DNA of 64,000 nt from JACVRW01 sp963808775. GTDB lineage: Bacteria > Actinomycetota > Thermoleophilia > Solirubrobacterales > Thermoleophilaceae. Below, one piece after another: positions 1 through 12,542 of the stretch. How positions within the stretch are numbered: the stretch's first letter is position 1; each line of letters starts with the position of its first letter. The translations under genes were made by a program, and so were the position numbers. The notes below the pieces were generated by a model. That model made no database searches. It had not been told where the DNA came from and saw only the letters and a list, made by a program, of their open reading frames with translations. Where the stretch lies: NCBI GenBank assembly GCA_963808775.1, contig CAWEGR010000004.1:372001-436000 (forward strand), in the 5' to 3' direction.

Positions 1-53
1 ATCGCCTCTTCGAGCGCATCGCCGAGCCGGGTCACGTAGGAGATCTCGGTCAC
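1..53 (-). CDS. Partial gene downstream of the sigma factor
   Basis: The first 17 codons of a gene that runs off the left edge. It starts at GTG 53-51, whose last two bases plus the next one form the TGA stop of the sigma factor (GTGA overlap), so the two are translationally coupled. The visible start reads VTEISYVTRLGDALEEA. A gene coupled to an ECF sigma factor is often an anti-sigma factor or a membrane protein controlled with it, but nothing visible proves that here. Confidence 0.6.
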   Translation of the reverse strand, partial: MTEISYVTRLGDALEEA

Positions 54-607
54 GGGGTCACCTCCGCCCGCATCAGGTTGTTGAGGCGCGCGAGGCCGCG
101 ATGGACGCGTGTGCGCGCCGCCCCCTCGGTGCAGCCGAGCCGCTCGGCGATCTCGTCGTAGCCGAGCTCCCCCACCACCCGGAGCTGGACTGCCTCCCGC
201 TCGCCGCCGCCGATGCGCTCGAGGGCGGCCGCGAGCGCGGCCCGGTGCTCGTCGGCCTCGCCAAGCGCCTCGATCCGGGCGACCGACTCGTCGTCGAGCG
301 GGGGGACCTCGACCCCGAGGCGCCGCAGCGCGCGCCGCTCCACCTCCTGGCGCCGGAACCAATGCGACAGCTCCTTCGAGGCGATCCCGTACAGCCAGGC
401 CGCCCCGGGCTTCCCCACGTATCGAAACCGCCGCCGCTTCTCGTACGCCACGGCGAACGTCTCCGCCAGCAGATCGGCGGCCACCTCGGCATCGAGGGTC
501 CGGCGGTAGAAGTAGGCGAGGAGCCGCTCGGCCCAGCGGTCGTACAGCTCCCGGAAGGCGCCCGCGTCGTCGCGTGAGGCGAGGATCAGCTCTTCGTCAC
601 TGCGCAT
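50..607 (-). CDS. ECF-type RNA polymerase sigma factor
   Basis: Sigma-70 family factor of about 185 residues with only regions 2 and 4, as in ECF sigma factors. Region 2 begins near residue 8 (DAGAFRELYDRW) and includes the helix around LLAETFAVAYEKRRRF. Region 4 is a C-terminal helix-turn-helix (LGYDEIAERLGCTEGAARTR). It would direct core polymerase to a small regulon. I place the start at ATG 607 because MRSDEELILASRDD matches the usual beginning; a TTG at 628 would add seven residues. The coupled gene downstream is cut by the window edge, so the controlling partner is unknown. Confidence 0.9.
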   Translation of the reverse strand: MRSDEELILASRDDAGAFRELYDRWAERLLAYFYRRTLDAEVAADLLAETFAVAYEKRRRFRYVGKPGAAWLYGIASKELSHWFRRQEVERRALRRLGVEVPPLDDESVARIEALGEADEHRAALAAALERIGGGEREAVQLRVVGELGYDEIAERLGCTEGAARTRVHRGLARLNNLMRAEVTP

Positions 608-751
608 CTGTGACAGATACGCCGTCAAGGCGCACGAGCGTTACAGGAGCCCCCTACCCGGTGGTGCGCCCGGGGGAGACCAGGTCGCGACGAGCCTGGG
701 CGAGCCATCCGGAGCGCGATGAGCGGCCCGGCGGCCCGGTCCGAGCGTGCC

Positions 752-781
752 GGGTCCGGGCGCGAGCCCCCGGCTGCCATC
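752..781. repeat. Direct repeat copy 1
   Basis: Reads GGGTCCGGG, CGCGAGCCCCCGG, CTGCCATC. It matches copy 2 at 910-941 base for base except for two missing G residues in the first G run. The two copies lie about 158 bases apart on either side of the perfect palindrome at 787-821. Confidence 0.75.
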
Positions 782-786
782 GCATG

Positions 787-821
787 TGTCACTTGACCGG
801 GCGATACGCGGTCAAGTGACA
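787..821. repeat. 13-base perfect inverted repeat
   Basis: TGTCACTTGACCG at 787-799 and its exact reverse complement at 809-821 flank a 9-base loop. No U-tract follows on either strand, so a classical terminator is unlikely. It lies about 180 bases upstream of the sigma factor, where it could be an operator for a dimeric regulator or a structured RNA element. Confidence 0.7.
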
Positions 822-909
822 GTTGCCGCGCGCGGCGCGGCGGTCCGAAGCGTGTGACCGGCGATGGCAGGCCGTCGCCGATAGCCCAGCCACCCGATAG
901 GTGCCACGG

Positions 910-939
910 GGGTCCGGGGGCGCGAGCCCCCGGCTGCCA

Positions 940-941
<2 letters not shown>
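910..941. repeat. Direct repeat copy 2, overlapping the clpC stop
   Basis: The longer copy of the repeat also seen at 752-781. It contains a perfect 8-base stem and includes two of the three bases of the clpC stop codon, so copy 1 may be a displaced duplicate of the clpC 3' end. Confidence 0.75.
914..933 (-). terminator. Likely clpC terminator hairpin
   Basis: CCGGGGGC at 914-921 pairs perfectly with GCCCCCGG at 926-933 around a GCGA loop. It begins 6 bases after the clpC stop codon on the minus strand. There is no U-tract, as is common for hairpins that end transcripts in high-GC actinobacteria. Confidence 0.6.
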
Positions 942-3561
<2,620 letters not shown>

Positions 3562-3770
3562 GGCTGCTCTCTCTAACTGTCGGGGAACGACGGGGCGGGT
3601 GCTACCCGTTCTATCCCACTGGATCGGCATTTCTCGCCGGTCGAATGAGAGGCACCGCGGTTACACCTACCCGCTGAGGCGAGTCTACCAACGGTTGGGG
3701 ACCCGGATATCGCCTTCACACAGCCGTAAAAGCGGCTCTTTCCGGCGTTCCCCGATGGTAGGGTCGCGCG
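3562..3770. promoter_or_regulatory. Divergent promoter region, clpC and lipoprotein
   Basis: Contains a short perfect palindrome CCAACGGTTGG (3688-3698) between the two divergent genes and a small inverted repeat AGCCG/CGGCT (3722-3737). On the plus strand TAGGGT at 3759-3764 lies exactly 6 bases before the ATG at 3771, suggesting a leaderless transcript. I cannot assign a known ClpC regulator box such as that of ClgR or CtsR with confidence. Confidence 0.4.
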
Positions 3771-4226
3771 ATGCTCCGGACCCTAAGAGCGGCTCTCGCG
3801 GCCCTGATGATCGTCGCCTCCTTTGCCCTCGTCGCCTGCGGCGGAGGCGAGGACAACCAGTTCAAGGAGGACTACAACGAGGCGGTCAAGCCGCTCAGCG
3901 AGCTGAATTCGGACATCGGCAACTCGATCGGCACGGCCGCCGGGAAGTCGAACAACGAGCTCGCGAACGAGTTCAACAAGCTCGCCGACAAGGCGCAGCA
4001 GACGAGGGACAACCTCTCGGAGCTCGATCCGCCGGATGACGCCAAGGAGGAGTTCGACAAGCTGCTGTCGTCCCTCCAGGACGGGACCGACGACCTGAAG
4101 GCGGTCGCAACGGCAGCCAGAGAAGGGGACCCGCAGGCGGCTGCCAAGGCGTCACAGGACCTGGTCCAGTCAGGCACCGAGATCCAGAAGGCGGAGACCG
4201 CGCTGCAGCAGGCGGTCGACGGCTAG
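3771..4226 (+). CDS. Small secreted lipoprotein
   Basis: 151 residues. The N-terminus is a lipoprotein signal: positive start MLRTLR, hydrophobic core, then lipobox LVAC with the lipidated cysteine at residue 23, followed by GGGED. The mature part is rich in charged residues, Leu and Ala and looks alpha-helical (several NELANEFNKLADKAQQ-like stretches). I do not recognise a named family. The start is supported by a -10-like TAGGGT six bases upstream. Its TAG stop lies inside a CTAG shared with the stop of the convergent kinase-propeller gene. Confidence 0.8.
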   Translation: MLRTLRAALAALMIVASFALVACGGGEDNQFKEDYNEAVKPLSELNSDIGNSIGTAAGKSNNELANEFNKLADKAQQTRDNLSELDPPDDAKEEFDKLLSSLQDGTDDLKAVATAAREGDPQAAAKASQDLVQSGTEIQKAETALQQAVDG

Positions 4227-7200
4227 CCGTTCGGCTCCAGGCGGGTCACGGTGCCGTCGGCGCTGCTGAGCACCCAGACTCCGCCCCCAGCGCTCGAGGG
4301 CACCCGGTCGGCGCTCGAACCGACGCGCACGGGCTCGCCCACGACCTGTTCGTGCGCGGATCGACCGGGTGACGGTCCCATCGCCCGACGTTCGGGACCC
4401 AGAGATGCTTGCCGAAGTTGCGGGTAGGCGCGGACGCTCGCCCACGCGGATCGTCGCACGACCGGCGCGCAGTCGCGCTATCGACCCGGGTGACGGTGCC
4501 GTCCTCCTGGTTCGCGACCCAGACGTCCCGCCTCGACGCGCAGAGCCCATCGGATGATCGCCGACCTCACGCTCGCGACCACGCGGCGGCTGTCCGGGTC
4601 GATCTTCTGCGACGCAGAGTCGGCGCCAGAGCTCGCGATCCAGATCGAGTCTCGGCCGACGCCGACTCCAGTGGGAGCCTCGGCCAAACTAGATCGGCCG
4701 GCCGAGTCAGCCGGTTCGTTCCGGATCGATCGAGACGAGCGTGTCGTCGTCGCGGTTGACGACCCAGACGCCTCCGGTCGCGTCGATGCGCGCTCGGGCC
4801 GTCTCCGACGGGGATACGCTCGAGCACCTGCCAGGCGTTCGAGCTGACGCGTAGAGACGACACCGGAGTCCGCGTCGGTGACCCAGAGCGAGTTCTCCGC
4901 GATGAACAAGGGCGTTCGCCCGCCCGCTCACCGGAGATCGAGACGTCGTCGAGGAACGTTCAAGGACTGATCGATGCGAGCTAGAGCTATGCCGCTAGGT
5001 AGCGCTCGCGACCCAGAGCAACTCGACGCCCGACGAAGATCGCGCTGGGATACTCTCCGACGTCGATCGGCGTCGCCGATGATCCGCGCAGACAGGCGCT
5101 ACCCGCGGGCAGCGGGCTCGAGGGAGGCGCGCGTGACCGTGTCGTCGCCATCCAGCGAGCGGAGCGATCACCGCGACGCTCGCGGCGAACAGCAGCAACG
5201 CGGCGAGCCACTCCCGCGAGGATCCGACGCGTCCGCCGGCGCAAGCGGCGGCGACGGGGCGAGGGCGCCGGACCGAAGTCGGACGGCGGGCGGAGGGACG
5301 AGTGTGCGCACCCGATGCGCTCATCTCGCCCCCGACTCCACCTCGACGACAGATCGCGTGCCAGCGATGGTGACCAGAGAGCCACGGCGGGTCCGCTCGA
5401 GAGCTCCGCGCGGATCCTCGCCCACCCTCAGCGGGCCGCCCGGCGGACGGTCTCGCGCGAGGATCGATCTTAGAACAGGGCCTCACGCTCGAGTGTGGGT
5501 AGACCCAGACCCAGCGGGTGTCCTGGGCGAGGGCCTCCGGGCGGCCGCCGGTCTCACCACCGCCCGGCGGAGCCCCGGCGCGAGCGGGAAGCCGAAGCAA
5601 CGAGCCCCTCGCCCGCGACAGATGCCAGACGTGGCTGGCCGGGGACGCCACCGACGTCGACCGGGGTCATAACAGACGGCGTAGCAAGGTGTCCTGGAGG
5701 AGCCCCGAGCGCAAGGTCGACGGCACGGAGCGAGCGTCCTCGCGGTCGAGAGACCCAGATGACCGAGCGCTGACGGTAGATCGCTCCCACCGCTCCCACG
5801 CGCGATGACCGGCGAGCAGCACCTGATTGGTCTTAGAGATAGATGCGCAAGCAGGCGGTCATCCTCGAGTGGACACACGAAGGCCATATACTCTCATCGC
5901 GAAGACGTCGACGGCGCGGCACCCGGTCGGGATGGTGGCGAGTCACCCTGACGCGTGACGCTGTCGATCTTCGAGACGGTGGCGTCGGCGAAGTTCGCGA
6001 CCCAGACGCGCGCGGTCCAGCTGCCAGGGCGACGGGATCCTCGCCGACCGGCAACGGTGGCCACCGCGCGGTGCCGGTCAGGGTCGACGAAGAGTCACGG
6101 TGTCATCACCGCGGTTGCCACCCAGACGCCATCCGCCCCGACGCTCACGACCGATCGGCTCGTCGCCAACCGGGACCGGCCGCGCCGACCACGTGCGCCT
6201 GCGGCGGAGGCGGCTCGCCGCCTCGCGGCGCCGTCCGGACGCGACTAGTCCTCCTGTCCAGACCACGCGACCGCGAGGGCGACGAGCAGCCACGACGGCG
6301 AGCAGAGCTGCGGCCAGCAGCAGGCCAAGCCGTGCGCCGCGCTTGAGTCAGAAGGAGGCTTCGCACCGGCGGCGGGCGCGGTGCCCCCGCCCGAAGGCAG
6401 CCAGCCGGGCACGCGCCCGGGTGTCGCCGCCGCCGGGCACGCGGCGAGCGCCGCGCGCCCCATCTCGCCCGCGGTAGGCGAAGCGCTCATCGGGGTCCTT
6501 GTCCATCGCGCGGGTGGCCACCCCGGCCAGCGCGGCGCGGAGAGTACCGGCACGAGATCAGTCCGCGGTGGGCGGGGGATCGGAGATGTGCGCCCACAGC
6601 TTGGCGATGTCGTCGTCGCGCGGAAACGGAACCTCGCCCGGTGAGCATCTCGTAGAGCACGCAACCGAGCGCGTAGACGTCGGCGCGGGCGTCGACCGCG
6701 TCGCCACGAAGCTGCTCCGGGGCGACGTAGTCGAGCGTGCCGACCCACTCCCCGGCCGCGGTGAGCCCGCTCTCGGAGGCGCTTCGCTTGGTCAGCCCGA
6801 AGTCGGTCAGGTAGACGTGCTCCCCGCCGCCACGCGCCGCCACGAGCACGTTGGCGGGCTTCACGTCGCGGTGGACGAGGCCGCGCTCGTGCGCGCGTCG
6901 AGCGCCGAGGCGACCTGGGCGACCACGCGCGCCGGCCGCAGGGGATCGAGCCGGCGCTCGCTCGCAATCAGGGAGCGGAGATCGCTGCCCTCGACGAAGC
7001 GCATCGCGATGTAGAGGACGTCGCCGTACTGCCCGGCCCCGTAGACCGGGATCACGTTCGGATGGTCGAGCGAGGCGGCGAGCCTCGATTCGCGCACGAA
7101 GCGCTCGCGGAAGCGATAGTTGTACGACAGCGCTCCGGCGATGACTTGAGGGCGACCGGCCTCCCGAGCGAGAGCTGAACGCGCGGTACACCACGCCCAT

Positions 7201-7263
7201 GCCGCCGCGCCCCACCTCGTCTTCGACTTTGAAGTCGCCGAGGACCGAGCGCGTAGAGAGCAC
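4223..7263 (-). pseudogene. PknD-like Ser/Thr kinase with beta-propeller, broken
   Basis: The N-terminal part is a Hanks-type kinase: start GTG 7263 after GGAGGA, Gly loop VGRGGMGVVYRA, VALK lysine, HRDVKPANVLV catalytic loop, DFGLTK, and APEQLRG with DVYALGCVLYEML. A hydrophobic segment follows near 6250-6340. Downstream, the VWV-type motif (TCTGGGT on the coding strand) recurs every 119-130 bases between 4270 and 5011 and again to about 6121, giving roughly 41-residue blades such as GVWVVNRDDDTLVSIDPE and GVWVLSSADGTVTRLEPNG. Known relatives (PknD) sense something outside the cell through the propeller. The reading frame changes many times, for example at about 7195, 7165 and 6905, so no intact product can be read. 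Residue identities survive well, which fits poor consensus sequence at least as well as true decay. Confidence 0.75.
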
Positions 7264-7329
7264 GCTCCTCCAATCGCCGGGGACCAGCGTACAGACTACC
7301 ACAGGTGGCTGGACTTGGCAGCCGAAAAT

Positions 7330-8029
7330 GGGCAAACTCAGAGAGTCGTGCAGAGCGTGATCCCCGCCAGTCCGCACGCGGCAAGCGCCACTGAGCTGAA
7401 GGCGCAGATCGAGGCCGAGCGGGACGGTACCCCTTCTCATCTACAGGGACGGTGAGGGGCGCCACCAGCTGCTTGTGCTGGTGCCGGACCGGGATCGCAT
7501 CACTCTCGGCCGCCGCTCCTCGGCCGACCTCGCGATGTAGTGGGACGAGGAGGTGTAGCGCCTCCACGCCGAGCTCGCGCGACAATGGCGAGGAGTGGAC
7601 GATCGAGGACAACGGCCTGTCGCTCAACGGATCGTTTGTGAACGGAGAGCCCTGCGCGGCCACCGCAGGCTGCACGACGGGGACGCGATCCGCCTCGGCC
7701 TGACGGCGATAGTCTTCCGCGACCAGGGCGACCGCGAGTCGCGAGTGACCACGCGTCGGCGGACCTGCGCAAGGTAGTGCAGCTGACGGAGGCGCAGCGG
7801 AGCGTGCTCGTCGCACTGTGCCGGCCGTTCAAGGACAGCGCGGCCTTTGTCACGCCCCTCCGAACGACCAGATCGCGGGCGAGCTGTTCCTCAGCGTAGA
7901 CGCAGTGAAGAAGCACATGCGCGCCTGTTCGAGAAGTTCGAGGTACAGCACCTTCCCCAGAACGAGAAGAGTGCGAGCCTCGTAGAGAGCGCGTTCGCGG
8001 GCGGATTCATCTCAGACCGCAACCTCTGA
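7330..8029 (+). pseudogene. FHA-domain protein with C-terminal HTH-like region, broken
   Basis: Divergent from the kinase gene. A forkhead-associated domain is readable: ITLGRRSSADLA, RLHAELA, WTIEDNGLSLNGSFVNGE and LHDGDAIRLG. FHA domains bind phosphothreonine, so this would be a natural partner of the adjacent kinase. The C-terminal part reads IAGELFLSVDAVKKHMRA and QHLPQNEKSASLVESAF, resembling a winged or LuxR-like helix-turn-helix. In-frame TAG codons occur at 7538 and 7556, where relatives have Ser or another small residue, and there are several frame changes. The start is uncertain; 7330 is approximate. Confidence 0.65.
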
Positions 8030-8128
8030 GGCAGCACCTAGGGGGAGAAAATAGGCAAGAGCGGGGGTGCGCGAAGGGTGCCTTGGTAATCTAGTTGAGG
8101 AGGCGAGGCAGGCTGGACGATAGGGGGC

Positions 8129-9634
8129 ATGGACGCTCGCAGACTCGCCACAGCCTCTCTCCTCCTCTAGACGCTCGCCGCACTCGCTCTCGGAGCGTAG
8201 ATAGCCGCAGCGCGGCAGAGCGTGGTGGTGATCATGACAGACGACCAGACGTCGCAGAGATGGACGCGATGCAGAGGACGCGTCGCTTACTGGGACGCGG
8301 CGGCGTCCGCTTCAAGCGGTACTATGTCTAGTATCCGGTCTGCTGTCCCTCGCGGGCGACGTACCTGACCGGCCGCTACGCGCACAACCACGGCGTGATG
8401 GGGCTGTACCCGCCGACGGGCGGATACGGGCGCTTCGACAAGCGCAACGCCTGCCGGTGTGGATGCGGCGAGCAGGCTAACGCACCGCGCACCTCGGCAA
8501 GTTCCTCAACGGCTACGGCGACCAGGTCGCCGCGGACGTCCGCCCGGCTGGACGGACTGGCACGCGACGGTAGACTACTCGACCTACGCCATGTGGGGCT
8601 ACACGATCAACAACAACGGCCGCATGCGGACCTACGGCTCGCGCTTCTCGCGCAGGCCGAGCGCCTGTACCAGACAGACGTGCTGACGCGCCGGGCTGTC
8701 TCGATCATCCGCTCGGCGCGCAGGGAGCCGCTGTTCCTGTCGGTGGCCTACCTGGCGCCGCACCACGAGGCCCGCAGCATCCAGCGCGCAAGCGGGCGAA
8801 TAGTGAGGCCCGCGCCGCGGCACGAGGACGCCTTCGCGAGCGCCAACCCGCGGCGGGCACGGAGCTTCAACGAGGCCGACATGTCCGACAAGCCCGCCTT
8901 CCTGCGCCAGCGCACGCGGCCGCTGAGCAGGTCGGTAAAAGGCGAGGATACGGCGGAACGCTCGCGCGCGCCGCGCCTCCCTGCTGGCCGTGGACGAGGG
9001 CGTGGCGAAGATCATCCGCGCGCTGCGCAGGACGCGCCGGCTCGACGACACCTACGTCCTGTTCACGTCGGACAACGGCTACATGCAGGGCGAGCACCGC
9101 GTCACCGCCGGCAAGATGCTGCCGTACGAGCCCTCGACCAGGGTGCCGCTGTACCTGCGGGGGCCGGGAATCCCGCGCGGCGCGGTATCCGGCGAGCTCG
9201 TGGCGAACGTGGACCTGGCGCCGACGCTGCTGGACCTCTCGGGCGCGGTCGCGACCAACTCGGTGGACGGGCGCTCGCTGCTGCCGTTCGCACGCGCGCC
9301 GCGGCGCCGGACGAAGCGGGCGATCCTGCACGAGACCGGTGGGCAGCGCTACGTGGGCCGCCGCGGCCAGGACGAGGTCGGCACGCAGGCGCTCGACCGG
9401 GTGCTGACCTACCGCGCCGTCCGCACCGCGCGCTGGCTGTACGTCAGCTACCGCGACGGCTCGAAGGAGCTCTACGACATGGCGCGCGATCCCGACCAGA
9501 TGCACTCGCTCCACAGGAGCCGGGCGCACCGCCGAACACGTCGCGCGCTGAGGCGCGAGCTGCGCAGGCTCGCGACATGTGCAGGTCCGGCGTGCACTCA
9601 GCCGTCGCGGCGGATTCCGGGCCCTCGCCGCTGA
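8129..9634 (+). pseudogene. Secreted sulfatase (formylglycine type), broken
   Basis: Sulfatase family. Visible landmarks are a signal-peptide-like start, metal-binding VVVIMTDDQT, the CCPSRATYLTGRYAHNHGV motif whose first catalytic cysteine (C-x-P-S-R) would be converted to formylglycine, TSDNGYMQGEHR, and the C-terminal WLYVSYRDGSKELYDMARDP. In-frame TAG codons at 8168, 8198 and 8329 and at least three frame changes (between DDQT and the CCPSR block, near 8470, and near 8980) prevent translation. The frame from 8990 to 9634 is intact. It would hydrolyse sulfate esters outside the cell. The start at ATG 8129 is my choice. Confidence 0.75.
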
Positions 9635-9704
9635 GGTGGCGGGTGTACCAGGACGGCACCTTGGTGGACTGGGAGCGGGAGCGGTCCGGGGAGATGCTTC
9701 GCGG

Positions 9705-11069
9705 GTGAGGACACGTCTGCAGGCTCACGTCCCTCATCGGGGCGGCGATCGCCATCACGGTCGCCGCCCCGTCCCCCGCCACCGGGGCCGTGGAGGTCGT
9801 GACCGTGCGGCAGGGCCCGATCGACCTCGCGCCGTACCAGGTGGTGTTCCCCTCGGATGACACGCGGCGCGTGCGCTCCCCCGGGCTCGACGGCTGGCTC
9901 GTGCGGATGAGCGCGCGGCTCGTCGACGAGAACGGGGCGGCCGCTGCCCGTGCAGGACGTGATGCTGCATCACGTCGTCTACAAGAACCGTGAGCGACGG
10001 GATCCCGTATGCACGGGCACCCAGAGCTTCTACGGCACCGGCGAGGAGAACCAGGCGCTCGTGCTCCCGAGGGGATACGGCTACCGGGTTCGCCCGGGCG
10101 ACCGCTGGACCACGGGCTGGATGCTCATGAACCACCGCAACGTGCCCCGTCACGCGTACATCGAGTACACGGCATGGGTCGAGACGTCGCGGCGGCTGCG
10201 CCCGGTGCGTCCCCTACTGGGCGCGCGCGACGGGCTGCGAGTTCCGCAAGGACCCGATCTACAACGTCCGGGGCGGCTCAGCCCGGACCACGCACGTCAA
10301 GCGCGCCTCGCTCGCGGTCGCGCACTCGGGCCGGATCGTCGCCGCCGGCTCTCACCTGCACGGCGGCGCAACGGCGCTCGAGCTGCGCAGGCCGGGTTGC
10401 GGGAGCGGCGGGCCGCTGCTCCGCTCGCGGCCGCTCTACGGGCTGCCCGACCATCCCTACTACAACGTGCTGCCGGTGCTGCACGAGCCCGGGCCGATCG
10501 CCACGAGCTGGTACGCCGATCCTCGCGGGATCCCGGTGCGCCGAGGCGAGCGGCTGCGCGTCGACTCTCTCTACGACGGCGAGCGGCCGCACGTGCGCGT
10601 CATGGGCATCTGGCACCTCTACATCGCGCCCGGCGCGCGCCCTGAGCGGCGCTGCCCGGCGCTGCCGCCACGACGCGGCGGGACCCTTCCAAAGGTCGCG
10701 GGACGCCCCGATCCGCCGGCCGTCAGCGTCCCGCTCACGACCCTTGACTCCAGCGGCGTCGCCGTGACGATGCTGCGGCCACCGGGGCCGATCGTGAGCG
10801 CGGGCAGCCGGGCGGCGGTCGAGCTCGGCAGCTCGGGCTTCGCGCCCCGCAACCTGTCCGTCGCCGCCGGAGCGAACGTGACCTGGCGCTTCAGCGCCGC
10901 CGGGCTGCACGACGTGACCCTGGCTTCCGGGCCGCGCGGCTTCGCAAGCCGCTGGAACACGACCGGCGCATCGTTCTCGCGCCGCCTCGCCGTTCCCGGC
11001 GAGTACCGCCTCTTCTGCTCGCTCCACCCGATCGCGATGAACGGGCTGGTGGAGGTCCGCTCGCGCTAG
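9705..11069 (+). pseudogene. Secreted SURNod19/PHM-like protein with C-terminal cupredoxin
   Basis: A signal peptide (LTSLIGAAIAITVAA) is followed by a region resembling plant SURNod19 or copper monooxygenase-like domains: QDVMLHHVVYKN, a GYGYRVRPGDRW segment and SHLHGGA. It ends in a plastocyanin-like domain with copper ligands in FCSLHPIAM (Cys, His, Met) and an upstream His (GLHDV). The frame is continuous from about 10220 to the stop, but changes near 9712, 9935 and 10205. The GTG at 9705 needs a one-base correction to reach the signal peptide. Its TAG stop overlaps the lysS stop in a CTAG. Function is inferred only as copper binding. Confidence 0.6.
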
Positions 11070-12530
11070 ATCCGCATCGCGGGGAACAGCACGACCTCGC
11101 GGATCGAACGCCTCCCGCTCAGCAGCATCACGAGCCTGTCGATGCCGATGCCGATCCCCCCGGTCGGCGGCATCCCGTGCTCGAGCGCGCGCACGTAGTC
11201 CTCGTCGTAGGGCTGGGTCTCCTCGTCGCCGGCGGCCTCGTCGCGCCGCTTGCTGCTCGAAGCGCGCGCGCTGCTCGTCCGGGTCGTTCAGCTCGCTGTA
11301 CGCGTTCGCGAACTCCATCCCGCCCGCGAAGCACTCGAAGCGCTCGACGACGCCGGGCTCGCTGCGGTGGTCCTTGGCGAGCGGCGAGAGCTCCTTCGGG
11401 TGATCGAGGATGAAGGTGGGGTCGACGAGCGTGGGCTCGACGTGCTTCGACAGCAGTTCGTCCACGAGCTTCGCCCAGGACTCCTCGGGCGCGAGCTCGA
11501 CCCCGCCCTCGCGGGCGGCCGCGAGCAGGGCATCCCGGTCGTGGTGTGCCAGCACGTCGATCCCGGTGTGATCCCTGATGGCGTCGCGGAGCGTCACGCG
11601 CCGCCACGGCGGGCTGAAGTCGATCTCGCCCGAGTAGCCGACCTCGCTCGCCACGTAGGCGATCAGCTCCTCGAGCCGCTCCGCGATGTCCCGGTAGTCC
11701 GCATAGGCCTCGTACCACTCGAGCATCGTGAACTCGGGGTTGTGCTTGGGTGACACGCCCTCGTTGCGGAAGTCCTTGCCGATCTCGTAGACGCGCTCGA
11801 GACCGCCGACGATCAGGCGCTTGAGGTAGAGCTCGTCCGCGATCCGCAGGAACAGGTCGCGGTCGAGGGCGTTGTGGTGGGTCACGAACGGCCGCGCCAG
11901 CGCCCCGCCGTAGAGCGGCTGGAGCACCGGCGTCTCGACCTCGAGGAAGCCGCGCTCGTCGAGCCAGCGGCGCACGGCGCTGACCACGCGCGTGCGCAGG
12001 ATGAAGAGCTCGCGGCTCTCCTCGTTGGCGATCAGGTCGAGTTCGCGGTGGCGGTAGCGCGTCTCCACGTCCTCGAGCCCGTGGAACTTCTCGGGCGGCG
12101 CCCGCAGCGACTTGGCGAGCAGGGTCCAGCCCGTGGCCCTGAGGCTCAGCTCGCCGCGGCGTGACTTGAAGGCGGTGCCGTCGATCCCGATCAGGTCGCC
12201 GAGGTCGAGCCCCGTGAGCAGCTCGAACGAGTCCTCGCCGAGCACGTCGCGCTTCGCGTGGACCTGGAGCTTGCCGCTGCGGTCGACCACGTCGATGAAG
12301 GCGGCGCCACCGTGGCCGCGGCGCGCGGCCATGCGCCCTGCGATGCGGTAGGCGGCGTCGGTCTCCTCGCCGTCGGCGAGGCCGTCATGTGCGGCGTGGA
12401 CGTCCCCGACGGGCGTCACGCCGGCGAAGGCGTGCGGGAACGGATCGATGCCGCGCGCGCGGATGCGTTCGAGCTTCGCCCTGCGATCGGCCTCTGTCGA
12501 GGAGGCGCGCTCGGACTCCTCGGCGGACAT
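11066..12530 (-). CDS. lysS: Class II lysyl-tRNA synthetase, one frameshift
   Basis: Charges tRNA-Lys with lysine. An N-terminal OB-fold anticodon-binding domain (IAGRMAARRGHGGAAFIDV, DRSGKLQVHAKRD) precedes the class II catalytic core with motif 2 FRNEGVSPKHNPEFTMLEWY. Motif 3 GGIGIGIDRLVMLL lies after the break. The frame breaks near 11243, where GCGGCGCGAC would need one more CG to give AARDEAAGDEETQ; with that repair the protein is 488 residues, a normal size. The enzyme is essential, so a consensus error is more likely than a true mutation. It starts 12 bases after greA and is probably cotranscribed with it. Confidence 0.9.
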
Positions 12531-12542
12531 GCTCGCGCGAGG

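Larger units (their letters stand above)
608..939. other. Intergenic region rich in hairpins
   Basis: 332 bases between the 3' end of clpC and the sigma-factor start, with no convincing gene. It holds a 13-base perfect inverted repeat (787-821), a GC hairpin right after clpC (914-933) and two near-identical 30/32-base direct repeats (752-781 and 910-941). The sigma-factor promoter must lie in its left part, but no clear -35/-10 pair stands out. Confidence 0.6.

Noticed and set aside
4230..6150. Sequence with a repeated unit every ~120 bases, considered as a tandem repeat or CRISPR-like array
   Set aside because: Only the short TCTGGGT core recurs, and translation gives WV-type beta-propeller blades; spacers are not unique sequence between identical repeats.
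7538..8331. Recoding of TAG as a sense codon
   Set aside because: The same genes also carry several indels, and intact neighbours (3771-4226 lipoprotein, punA, add) use TAG as a normal stop.
4223..11069. Genomic island created by a transposon or phage
   Set aside because: No transposase, integrase, terminal inverted repeats, target duplications or tRNA site were found at its edges.
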